This document shows positions 27,585-35,387 of a stretch of 64,000 nt of DNA, one piece after another. The first letter of the stretch is position 1. Each line of letters begins with the position of its first letter. The notes under the pieces are model-generated. The model saw nothing but the letters and a program-made list of their open reading frames with translations, did no database searches and was not told the origin of the DNA. Source of the DNA: JANQPX01 sp965222015 (GTDB lineage Bacteria; Pseudomonadota; Alphaproteobacteria; Geminicoccales; Geminicoccaceae); NCBI GenBank assembly GCA_965222015.1, contig CBDCTL010000023.1:186001-250000 (forward strand), given 5' to 3'. The position numbers and the translations under genes were made by a program.

Positions 27585-28894
27585 CAGCGGCAGGTCCGGG
27601 AAAATTCATCGAGAAGACCGGCATCGCCGGCGAGGTCGAGCATGGTGTAGCGATCCCGCGTGTAGCGTCCGAAGCAGAGGGCATCCTGCCAGAAATCCGA
27701 AGCGAGCCCCAGCTCCTCCGCCGAAACCGGTGCGCCGACCCTCCGAAGGGCATCCTCGATGTTGTCGGGATCGAGCATCAGCGGCCGCAGCTCCGCAATC
27801 AGCGCCGGCCAGATTTTTTCGAGGTTTTCGTTCAGATGATCGATCGCCGCCTGGTCGAAACGCTTGGCGTCGAAGGATTTGAGACAAGCCTCCGCGATCA
27901 ACGTTCCAAACCGCATCTCGATCGCCTCGCGATCCACGACGGTCGACTTCAATACGGGCGGCTCGTCCCGATCCAAGATCAGATGATGCAGCCGGTTCAT
28001 CGCCAGGGTCGCGACGCCGACCTGCTCGCCATGCGTCGTGCCGGGATGGGCGTCACCCGCGAACATGTCGATATAGTGGGACAGCATGTGCTCGGCCATG
28101 CTGCCGTGATGGGTGCTGCCGGCGAAGGCGGTGCCGAGGCCCATCAGCCCGTTCATGCGCGTCACCCTGGCGATCGCCTCGATCTCGCCGTCAGCGACCG
28201 CTTCCGGCTCCGCCATCAGATGAGGCTCGTCCGGTGCGAGCAGATGATAGACCGTATCGTGATAGGGCGTGCCCAGCAGGCGGTGGGACAGGAGCCAGTC
28301 CACCTGCGCCGTGGTGCGGCAGACGACATCGGCATAGGCGGACCAGATCAGGCGCTTCGGACAGGCGGCCAGCACCGACAGATCGGCGAACACGCCTTCG
28401 GCATGATGGGCGGGAATGGAGGTTTTCATGCCGTCGATGCTGACCGAGGCCGAGCCCGCGAAATGGGCGGTCATCGGCGATGTCGGGAAGGTCGCGAAGG
28501 GTTTGCCGTCGATAAAACCCGCATATTTGACGCTGTCGTTGATCGTGCCCGAGCCGACCGCGACCAGCGCCTCGGCCTTCGAGGTCAGCGCGCGCAGTTC
28601 CTCGACGCCCTCATCCGAGCAGCGCGGTTTTTCCCAGACGATCTCTTCGACGTCGAAGCCATCGGCTTCCAGGTTCCGCACGACCCGAGCGCCGAGCACG
28701 TCATGGGTAAACCTGTCGCTGACGACCGCGAGCTTCTTGTCCGCAAAGCCGATATCTGCGAGCAACGACGGCTCCGAGCCGTCCAACGTCTCGCGGATGA
28801 CGATGGCCTTGAACGGCACCGTGGCGATTTTCCCCGATAAGGGATGACACCAGCGTCCGGCGACCAGGTCGGTGAGAACGCCTGCATGATCCAC
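27584..28894 (-). CDS. sn-glycerol-1-phosphate dehydrogenase-like (AraM/EgsA family)
   Basis: Encodes 436 aa from GTG 28894, beginning 3 nt after the kinase stop. Iron-type ADH fold: GSGTINDSVKYA nucleotide loop, FPTSPMTAHFAG, and a metal site with HHGSMAEHMLSH and HPGTTHGEQ. Family members reduce dihydroxyacetone phosphate to glycerol-1-phosphate or oxidise related polyol phosphates. Here the context (kinase, second dehydrogenase, RpiB) suggests oxidation of a polyol phosphate. An ORF with the same stop runs up to 29395, but its first part reads through the kinase gene in another frame. Confidence 0.85.
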   Translation of the reverse strand: MDHAGVLTDLVAGRWCHPLSGKIATVPFKAIVIRETLDGSEPSLLADIGFADKKLAVVSDRFTHDVLGARVVRNLEADGFDVEEIVWEKPRCSDEGVEELRALTSKAEALVAVGSGTINDSVKYAGFIDGKPFATFPTSPMTAHFAGSASVSIDGMKTSIPAHHAEGVFADLSVLAACPKRLIWSAYADVVCRTTAQVDWLLSHRLLGTPYHDTVYHLLAPDEPHLMAEPEAVADGEIEAIARVTRMNGLMGLGTAFAGSTHHGSMAEHMLSHYIDMFAGDAHPGTTHGEQVGVATLAMNRLHHLILDRDEPPVLKSTVVDREAIEMRFGTLIAEACLKSFDAKRFDQAAIDHLNENLEKIWPALIAELRPLMLDPDNIEDALRRVGAPVSAEELGLASDFWQDALCFGRYTRDRYTMLDLAGDAGLLDEFSRTCR

Positions 28895-28896
28895 GC

Positions 28897-30426
28897 TCAC
28901 TTGCGGCCGGCCTCCTTGAAGTGGGTGAGATCGTTCAGGATGGTCCGGGTCTGGGGATAGAGCCGCTTGTAGATGCCGAGTAGTTCGGCATAGCGGTCGA
29001 CCAGCGCTGGCTCGGGCTCGATCACGTCCTCGACCTTGCCGGCCATGGCGTTCGCCGCAGCCTTGGCGTCCGGAAACCACCCCGCCCCGATCGCCGCCGT
29101 GATTCCCGCTCCCAGGCTGGAGGCTTCGGCGGTCGCAAGCCGCATCACCGGCTTGCCCGTGCAGTTGGCGACGATGCGGCTCCAGAGATCGCTTTTCGAG
29201 CCGCCGCCGATGGTCAGGAGTTCCTCGACGCGCTCGCCGGTGACCCGCTCGACGCCCTCCAGCCCCATGGCCTCGTCGAGCGCGATCCCCTCCATCATCG
29301 CCCGATAGACATGGCCACGCCCATGCTCCGAGGAAAGCCCGATCAGGAGGCCGCGCGCATCCGCATCCCAATAAGGCGTCATCACCCCGCCCCAATAGGG
29401 CATCAGCATCAGCCCATCCGCCCCCGCCGGGAGGCGAGCCGCCTCATGCTCGAGTTGTTGGTAGACATCCGCGTTGGTTCGCGGGTCCTCTTCGAAAAGC
29501 TGCTCCACCATCCAGTTGACCAGAAACGTGCCGGTGATCAGGCAAAGTTCGAAAATATAGCCCTCACCGCTGAGCGAGGTCATTGTGCGAAAGGCGGGAT
29601 CGGTGGCGTAGTCCTGCCCGTAGACGCCGGAGACCGAGGCGGTGCCGAGATTGAGATAGGCGCGCCCCGGACCGAGAACACCCGTCCCCAGCCCGGCCGC
29701 CTGGCCATCCCCACCGCCCGCCACGATCGGCGTTCCTGCCGGGAGGCTGGTGGCCCCAGACGCGGCTTTCTGCACCTCGCCGAGGACCGATCCCGGCCGG
29801 CAGGCCTCGGCAAGGTTCTCCCCGCCCAACTCGAGAGCATCGAGAATCTCGGGCGCGTACCGCTTGGCCTCCAGATCGAGCAGCGCAGTCGGATCGGCGC
29901 TCGCCCAGCTCGTCCGATAGTCGCCGGTCAGACGCCAGGCGAGATAGCCATGCACGTCCAGAAACCGCGCGGCCTTGGCGTAGAGATCCGGCTCCTCGCG
30001 CTTCATCCAGTGGATGGAATAGAGGCAGGGCAGCGGCCCCGGGATCTTGCCGCTGATCTGCAGCAGCCGCTCGCGCCCTATGCTCTGTTCCAAGAGATCG
30101 ACGTCCGGCCGGCCGCGCTCGTCCATCCAGACCATGCCCGGCCGAAGCGGTTCGCCATCCGCATCGACCGCGACCCAGGTCTCCCGCTGATTGGCGATCG
30201 AAACGGCGGCCGTCCGTCCGAGATCGATCTTTTCGCCGAGCTCCTTGAGCGCAGCGCAGAGTGCTCGCCACCAGTGCCGCGCGTCCTGCTCGTAGAAGAG
30301 CGGTGCCGGGTTGTCGAGCGCGATCGGCGCGCGCCCCTCGGCGAGCAGCCGGCCGTCGCCGCTCCAGGCGATCGCCTTGGTCGCCGTGGTGCTGCTGTCG
30401 ACCCCGATCACGATATCCCGCGTCAT
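28897..30426 (-). CDS. FGGY-family carbohydrate kinase
   Basis: Encodes 509 aa from ATG 30426. Motifs GVDSSTTATKAIAW, GGGDGQAAGLGTG and LLTIGGGSKSDLW mark the FGGY fold. Closely related in its N-terminal motif to the kinase at 24588. It lies between the ABC transporter and two dehydrogenase genes, so it likely phosphorylates the imported polyol or sugar. The region right before the start has three tandem 9-bp units that include the ribosome binding region. Confidence 0.9.
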   Translation of the reverse strand: MTRDIVIGVDSSTTATKAIAWSGDGRLLAEGRAPIALDNPAPLFYEQDARHWWRALCAALKELGEKIDLGRTAAVSIANQRETWVAVDADGEPLRPGMVWMDERGRPDVDLLEQSIGRERLLQISGKIPGPLPCLYSIHWMKREEPDLYAKAARFLDVHGYLAWRLTGDYRTSWASADPTALLDLEAKRYAPEILDALELGGENLAEACRPGSVLGEVQKAASGATSLPAGTPIVAGGGDGQAAGLGTGVLGPGRAYLNLGTASVSGVYGQDYATDPAFRTMTSLSGEGYIFELCLITGTFLVNWMVEQLFEEDPRTNADVYQQLEHEAARLPAGADGLMLMPYWGGVMTPYWDADARGLLIGLSSEHGRGHVYRAMMEGIALDEAMGLEGVERVTGERVEELLTIGGGSKSDLWSRIVANCTGKPVMRLATAEASSLGAGITAAIGAGWFPDAKAAANAMAGKVEDVIEPEPALVDRYAELLGIYKRLYPQTRTILNDLTHFKEAGRK

Positions 30427-30432
30427 CCGCCA

Positions 30433-30459
30433 GTTTCCGCCGTTTCCGCCGTTTCCGCC
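30433..30459. repeat. 9-bp tandem repeat, three copies
   Basis: GTTTCCGCC repeats exactly three times (30433-30441, 30442-30450, 30451-30459), 6 bp upstream of the kinase start codon on the minus strand, where it reads GGCGGAAAC. It includes the only purine-rich stretch near the start, so copy number could change ribosome access. Confidence 0.85.
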
Positions 30460-30753
30460 GCTAACATCATCATCAGAAAGCCGAGGCGAAAGGCTGATGG
30501 TGCGTCTTCGGCAAATGACACCCGCAAGCAATCTCGAAAATCAGGCCGATTACCGCTGTTTCTGGTGACAGCAGCAAGAACCGGATGATGTGGACATTCC
30601 ACCAGCCCCGCAAGGCCCGCAGCTCCGTCCCCAACTCGACTGGAGCGATCATCCCTGACGTCGACCGACGGGCGCAGGCGAGATCACCCCTTCGCTCTCG
30701 GAACAATCCGCCCGCACCCGACCGTCGACACCACCGCGACGGCGGCCCAACCC

Positions 30754-30836
30754 GCTCAGGCAAGTCAAGCCCGCCATCGCCGATGGCACGACGGGCCAGC
30801 CTGCTCAGGCAAGCCAAGCCCGCCGTCGCTGACGGC
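30754..30836. repeat. 3'-end hairpin repeats, copies B and C
   Basis: Two head-to-tail units: copy C 30803-30836 has hairpin GCCGTCGCTGACGGC (30822-30836), copy B 30754-30787 has GCCATCGCCGATGGC (30773-30787), each with GCTCAGGCAAG(T/C)CAAGCC beside it. Copy C overlaps the stop of the solute-binding protein gene. The rest of the gap 30427-30753 has no gene that I can support. Confidence 0.75.
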
Positions 30837-32359
30837 TAGCCGCGGAAGGGAGCGGCGAGTTCGTCGGTTTCTCTCGCGATCACCTCCATCGCCGCCTCCG
30901 GGCTGTCATACTGGCCGGCGAGCAGCTCGCCGAGACGCACGGGGATGACATTGTTGGCGATCTCCGCCCAGGTCGGGATGTCCGGCTCTGAGCCCATGCG
31001 ATTGTTGATGGTCCACTCGATCGCCGGGAAGTGGCGGGTGGTGCCGGCGCCGGGTTTGGCGGCGGCGAGCACGCGCTCGTCCTTGAACGCCGAGAGGCGC
31101 ACCGGTGAGGCGCCGCCGCCGACGGTCGAGCTGCGTGCGACCAGGTCCTTCGAGGTCACCCACTGCATGAACAGCCAGGCCGCGTCCGGGTTCTTCGAGT
31201 ATTTGGAGAGCGCGATGGAGGAACCGCCCTGATGGCCGATATGGGGGATCTCGTTGAAGCCGGCGTCCTCGGGCGCGCGCACGGCGACCTCTTCCGGCGG
31301 AATCGCGGCTTCCATGAGCCCGCCGCCGACCTTCGAGTCGCCACCGTCGAGGCCCGGGAAGAACTCGCCCCAGGAGATGCACTGGGCGGCGATGCCCTGG
31401 GCCATGGACTGCCACTGGCCGTCCCAGGTCCAGGTCTTGGCGGCGGCCGGCATGTAGTCGACCAGCTCGAGCATGTAGCGGAGCCCCGCCATGCCCTGCT
31501 CGTCATGGCCGGAGAACATGCCGTCCTTGTTGAAGATCGAGCCGCCATGAGCCCAGAGCCAGATGGTCCAGTCGCATTCCAGCGAATAGTGGCCGGATTT
31601 GAGCTCGCCCGTGGTGCCGTGGATGCCGTTGCCGATCTCGGCCTCGTGCAGCGCCTTGGTGGTCTCCATGAAGGCGTCCATGGTGGTCGGCACTTCGAGA
31701 CCGTGCTTGTCGTAGAGGTCCTTCCGGTACATCAGGATGGCGATCGGGATGTCGAAGGGCACGCCCATCATCTGGCCGTAGGCGGTGGCGATGCCCTCCA
31801 CCAGCGGCGGCGAGAAGTCGTCCCAGTCATAGCCGGGCATGGCGAGCTCGGGCTTCGAATCGTAGAGCTCGCGCGGGTTGACGGTGTCCGGCGAGAACAG
31901 CGCCGCCCAGGCCTGGTCGAGATAATAGAGGTCGTAGGTGCCGAGCTGGCCCTGGGCGTCGAGGGTGGCCTTCTGCAGCACCTGCTCCAGCGGCACGATC
32001 TCGATCTCGACATTGATGCCGGTCAGCTCCTCGAACTCGGATTTGAGCTCGGAGGCGACGTTGGTCGGCGGCGTCGCCTCGGAGGTGTAGCGGATGGTGG
32101 TGCCGGCGAACGGCTTGCCGACGTCCTTCAGCCAGGCGGCGACGTCGTCCGGCGTCTGGGCCTGTGCGAACGGCGTACCGAGATTGGTCAGGCCGCCGAA
32201 GGGACGCACACCGCCGAGAAAGCTCGCGGAGAAAGCGGAGAAGCCGACGCCGGCCATGGCCGCCTTCTTCAGGAACTCGCGCTTGGACATGTTGCGCCGG
32301 CCGAACCTCGCCGCCAGATCGGCGATGTAGGTCTTTCTGTCATGTTCTCTAAAGCTCAT
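30836..32359 (-). CDS. ABC transporter extracellular solute-binding protein, family 1
   Basis: Encodes 507 aa from ATG 32359 with GGGAGG upstream. N-terminal export signal with SKREFLKKAAMAG, similar to a Tat motif but with KR. Mature protein has the family 1 solute-binding fold (TGINVEIEIVPLEQV, YDLYYLDQAWAALF, PFDIPIAILMYRKDLYD). It captures a sugar or polyol in the periplasm for the permeases encoded upstream. Last gene of the transporter set; the ATPase gene is not in the window. Confidence 0.92.
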   Translation of the reverse strand: MSFREHDRKTYIADLAARFGRRNMSKREFLKKAAMAGVGFSAFSASFLGGVRPFGGLTNLGTPFAQAQTPDDVAAWLKDVGKPFAGTTIRYTSEATPPTNVASELKSEFEELTGINVEIEIVPLEQVLQKATLDAQGQLGTYDLYYLDQAWAALFSPDTVNPRELYDSKPELAMPGYDWDDFSPPLVEGIATAYGQMMGVPFDIPIAILMYRKDLYDKHGLEVPTTMDAFMETTKALHEAEIGNGIHGTTGELKSGHYSLECDWTIWLWAHGGSIFNKDGMFSGHDEQGMAGLRYMLELVDYMPAAAKTWTWDGQWQSMAQGIAAQCISWGEFFPGLDGGDSKVGGGLMEAAIPPEEVAVRAPEDAGFNEIPHIGHQGGSSIALSKYSKNPDAAWLFMQWVTSKDLVARSSTVGGGASPVRLSAFKDERVLAAAKPGAGTTRHFPAIEWTINNRMGSEPDIPTWAEIANNVIPVRLGELLAGQYDSPEAAMEVIARETDELAAPFRG

Positions 32360-32418
32360 GAAAACCTCCCTGTTAGAGCTTGCCGTTATCCCATACGTCG
32401 TGCGGCCGCCGCCGGCAA

Positions 32419-33300
32419 TCACTCCTTGAGCGAGCCGAGGGTCAGGCCGCGCACGAGATGGCGCTGGACGAGCATGATGAAGATGAAGCTCGGCAGCAGC
32501 GCCGCACTGCCGAGCGCAGTGATCATGCCCCATTCGGTGCCGGTCGAGGTGACGAAGGTGGTGATCTTCACCGGGATGGTGCGGATGGACGTGGTCATCT
32601 GGAGCGAGATCAGGAATTCGGTCCAGGAGAAGATGAAGCAGAGCACCGCGGTCGCGGCCATGCCGCCCTTGACCAGCGGCAGGACCACCATGCGAAACAC
32701 GTCGAGGCGGGTGGCTCCATCGAGCATGGCGCTCTCGTCGAGCTCGCGCGGCACGTCGTCGAAAAAGCTTTTCAGGAGCAGTGTCGCGAGCGGCAGGTTG
32801 ATCAGCGTGTGCGCGAGGATCAGGCCGAGATGGGTGTCCCGCAGGCCTATGTCCCTGAAAATGAAGAACAGCGGGATCGCCACCGCGATCGGCGGCATCA
32901 TGCGCTGGGCGAGCACGAAAAAGACGAAATGGTGCTTGGCCCGGAAGGTGAAACGGGAGAGGCCGTAGGCGGCGAGGGTCGCGAGGAACACGGCGAGCGC
33001 CGTCGAGCCGACCGCGACGATCAGGCTGTCGAGGATCGAAGGGATCGAATAGTAGCTGGAAGCACCACCGGTCTGGCCGCCGATCCCGCCTTCGAGATTG
33101 ATGCGCGACTGGCCGAAGATGGTGATGGCGTAGTTGTCGGTGGTCGGCGTGAAGTCGGTGTAGACCGGTGTCTGATTGAAGATCGCGGTGTAGGGCTTGA
33201 AGGAGGCGAGCACCCACCAGAACAGCGGGAAGACGAACAGCAGGACCACGAGCCAGGCGACGACGTCGCGGATGAGGGCGGCGCTTCGGCTTTCCGGCAT
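32419..33300 (-). CDS. ABC transporter permease, carbohydrate type (MalG-like)
   Basis: Encodes 293 aa from ATG 33300, overlapping the stop of the first permease gene (ATGA). Six transmembrane segments and the EAA loop ELDESAMLDGATRLDVFRMV. An insertion between helices 1 and 2 (about residues 40-80) is rich in Gly, Thr and Asn. Partner to the MalF-like permease and the solute-binding protein; imports a sugar or polyol. Confidence 0.92.
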   Translation of the reverse strand: MPESRSAALIRDVVAWLVVLLFVFPLFWWVLASFKPYTAIFNQTPVYTDFTPTTDNYAITIFGQSRINLEGGIGGQTGGASSYYSIPSILDSLIVAVGSTALAVFLATLAAYGLSRFTFRAKHHFVFFVLAQRMMPPIAVAIPLFFIFRDIGLRDTHLGLILAHTLINLPLATLLLKSFFDDVPRELDESAMLDGATRLDVFRMVVLPLVKGGMAATAVLCFIFSWTEFLISLQMTTSIRTIPVKITTFVTSTGTEWGMITALGSAALLPSFIFIMLVQRHLVRGLTLGSLKE

Positions 33301-34217
33301 CAGAACTTCACCCGGGCGAATTTGATGAACAGAAAGCAGATGAGATTGAGCGCGATCAGCGTGATCAGGCTGAGGGTGGCGGCGTAGGAAAAGTCGGCGA
33401 CGCCGAAGGCGCGACCGGCGTAGAAGCTGAGGGTTTCCGTGGCCGTGCCGGGGCCGCCGCCGGTCATGGCGTAGACGTAGTCGTAGATCCGGAACAGGTC
33501 GATGGTGCGGATCAGGACCGCCACGGCAAGCACACGGCCGAGCAGCGGCAGGGTGAGATGGCGAAAGGCCTGGACCGCGCTCGCACCGTCGATCGCCGCG
33601 GCCTCGAAGGGCTCCTTGGGGAGTGCGCGCAGGCCGGCGAGGATGATCAGCACCATGAAAGGGGTCCACTGCCAGATGTCGGCGAGCATCACGCCCGGCA
33701 GGGCGGTCCAGCGGTTGGCGAGGATCGGATCGCTCGGATCGGCGAGGCCGACGAGGCCCAAATAGTAAGCCAGAACACCGAATTGCGCGTCTTCCATGAG
33801 AAGGAACATCAAGCCGGTGACGGCGGGCGGGACCACCAGCGGCAGGGTCATGAGGGAGCGCAGGAGGCCGTAGCCGCGGCGTTCGCTGTCGAGCAGCAGC
33901 GCGATGCCGAGGCCGAGCGCCACCTGGATCACCAGGCAGACGGCGGTGTAGGTGAAGGTGACGCCGAGCGAGCTCCAAAGGCGAGCGTCGCCGAAGGCTT
34001 TCAGCCAGTTGTCGGCGCCGACGAACTCGATCTGACGGGTGAAGCGGTTCTGCTGGTTCATGGTCAGCCAGACCGCGTAGAGCAGCGGGTAGATGCCGAA
34101 GGCCAGGATCATGGCGAGCAGCGGGGCGAGCCAGGGGAACGGGTGATCGCCGGTCAGCCAGCCGGGGAGCAGGGACCGGGGCCGCTCATGCGCTCGCTCT
34201 GATGCCAGTGTCGCCAA
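33300..34217 (-). CDS. ABC transporter permease, carbohydrate type (MalF-like)
   Basis: Encodes 305 aa if TTG 34217 is used (GGAAGG about 10 nt upstream). The frame is open to TTG 34286 but that part is AT-rich and operator-like. Six transmembrane helices and the EAA loop EPFEAAAIDGASAVQAFRHL. First gene of the transport set on this strand; order permease-permease-binding protein-FGGY kinase recalls rhizobial glycerol glp operons, though identity to these is not shown. Confidence 0.88.
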   Translation of the reverse strand: MATLASERAHERPRSLLPGWLTGDHPFPWLAPLLAMILAFGIYPLLYAVWLTMNQQNRFTRQIEFVGADNWLKAFGDARLWSSLGVTFTYTAVCLVIQVALGLGIALLLDSERRGYGLLRSLMTLPLVVPPAVTGLMFLLMEDAQFGVLAYYLGLVGLADPSDPILANRWTALPGVMLADIWQWTPFMVLIILAGLRALPKEPFEAAAIDGASAVQAFRHLTLPLLGRVLAVAVLIRTIDLFRIYDYVYAMTGGGPGTATETLSFYAGRAFGVADFSYAATLSLITLIALNLICFLFIKFARVKF

Positions 34218-34261
34218 CCCCGATCGCCCTTCCAACGCTTGTGCGCGTCTTTTGAAAGATT

Positions 34262-34276
34262 GTTCATCTGGTGAAA
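34262..34276. promoter_or_regulatory. candidate operator upstream of polyol operon
   Basis: GTTCATCTGGTGAAA is an imperfect palindrome (TTCA-N5-TGAA) in an AT-rich patch just before the first permease gene. Its position suits a repressor such as a SorC, DeoR or LacI member. No regulator gene is in the window. Confidence 0.35.
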
Positions 34277-34411
34277 TGATTAGCAACCTAGGTCGCCGCG
34301 CGGAATGCTGTCAAGGATGGCGCATGGAGGCCGCAAATTGAAGGCCCGATCGTGCGTGGACGATCACTTCCGCGCATTTGGGGACGCCGGAGTGATCGTT
34401 GGCGGCCGGTG

Positions 34412-35386
34412 TCAGGAGAAGCGATCGGCGAGGTTTTTTCGGACGATCTGGATGCGTCGAAAGGGTGATTGTCCCGGCCCCAGACGCCAGCCGCCGGGCA
34501 TGGTCTCGGCGGTCTTCAGACCCTGGCGGCCATAGACTTCCCGAATGGCACCTTCGAGCCAGGATTCGGCCTGGCGTCGTCGGCGCTCGTCGATCGGGCC
34601 GGCTTCGATGTGCAGGCGGTGGCGGTCGATGGCGTGGATCAACTCGTCGGCCGCCCCCTCCTCGCCGGCGGCGAGGGCCAGCGCCGGGATGGTCCAGCCG
34701 GTCCGGCCGCCGACGCCGCCGGTCGCGGCAAGCGCCGACTGGAGGTCGCGGCGGGTCTGGCGGGCGACGGCGCCGAGGTCGGCCTTGGTGACGATGGCGA
34801 TGTCCGGGATCTCGGCGATGCCGGCTTTCATGTATTGGAGGCTGTCGCCGGAACCGGGCTGGACGCAGAGGAGGACGCTGTCGGCGACGGAGGCGATGTC
34901 GGTCTCGCTTTGTCCGACGCCGACGGTCTCGACGATGACGCGGTCGAACACGGCGCGCATCAGGACCACGGCGGCGGTGGTGATCGCGGCCAGGCCGCCG
35001 AGACGGTCGCGGGCGGCCATGGAGCGGACGAAGACGCCCTGGTCGGCGGGTCGGTGTCGATGCGCACGCGATCCCCGAGCAGCGCGCCGCCGGAGCGCCG
35101 GGACGAGGGATCGATGGCGATCACGCCGACGCTCTCACCTCTCTTCCGGAAGCCTTTGATCAGCGCCGCGATCAGCGTGGACTTGCCGACACCCGGCGGC
35201 CCCGTGATGCCAATGACGTGCCCCCTGCGCCCCATGATAGGCCTGGTCCAGAAGATCGACCGTCGCCTCCGCATCCGGCGCCGCCTCCACCCGGGCCAGC
35301 GCGTCCGCCAGCGCCCTCTTCCCGCCTTCCCTCAGCCGCGTCAGCACGGTCTCCAGGCAGTCAACCGTCAACGCGGCGCGTTGCAA
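34412..35386 (-). pseudogene. meaB: meaB/argK methylmalonyl-CoA mutase GTPase chaperone, two frameshifts
   Basis: Three pieces of one MeaB: N-terminal helices (RLREGGKRALADALARVEAA) in frame A, the GTPase core with P-loop GITGPPGVGKSTLIAAL and VIAIDPSSRRSGGALLGDR in frame B, and the C-terminal two thirds (RSMAARDRLGG, DVIVETVGVGQSE-type region) again in frame A. One extra base in a run of five C at 35221-35225 and one missing base near 35044-35050 would restore an intact protein of about 325 aa. The two shifts compensate. Start is probably TTG 35386, 2 bp after the ppdK stop region. The mutase itself is not in the window. Loss of function or sequence error cannot be separated. Confidence 0.82.
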
Positions 35387-35387
35387 G

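Noticed and set aside
22617..30836. CRISPR array built from the repeated hairpins
   Set aside because: Copies are few, not regularly spaced, and no cas genes are present.
30836..33217. 793-codon open frame that appears to fuse a long N-terminal part to the solute-binding protein
   Set aside because: The first 286 codons are the out-of-frame shadow of the permease gene; a good ribosome binding site and export signal start at 32359.
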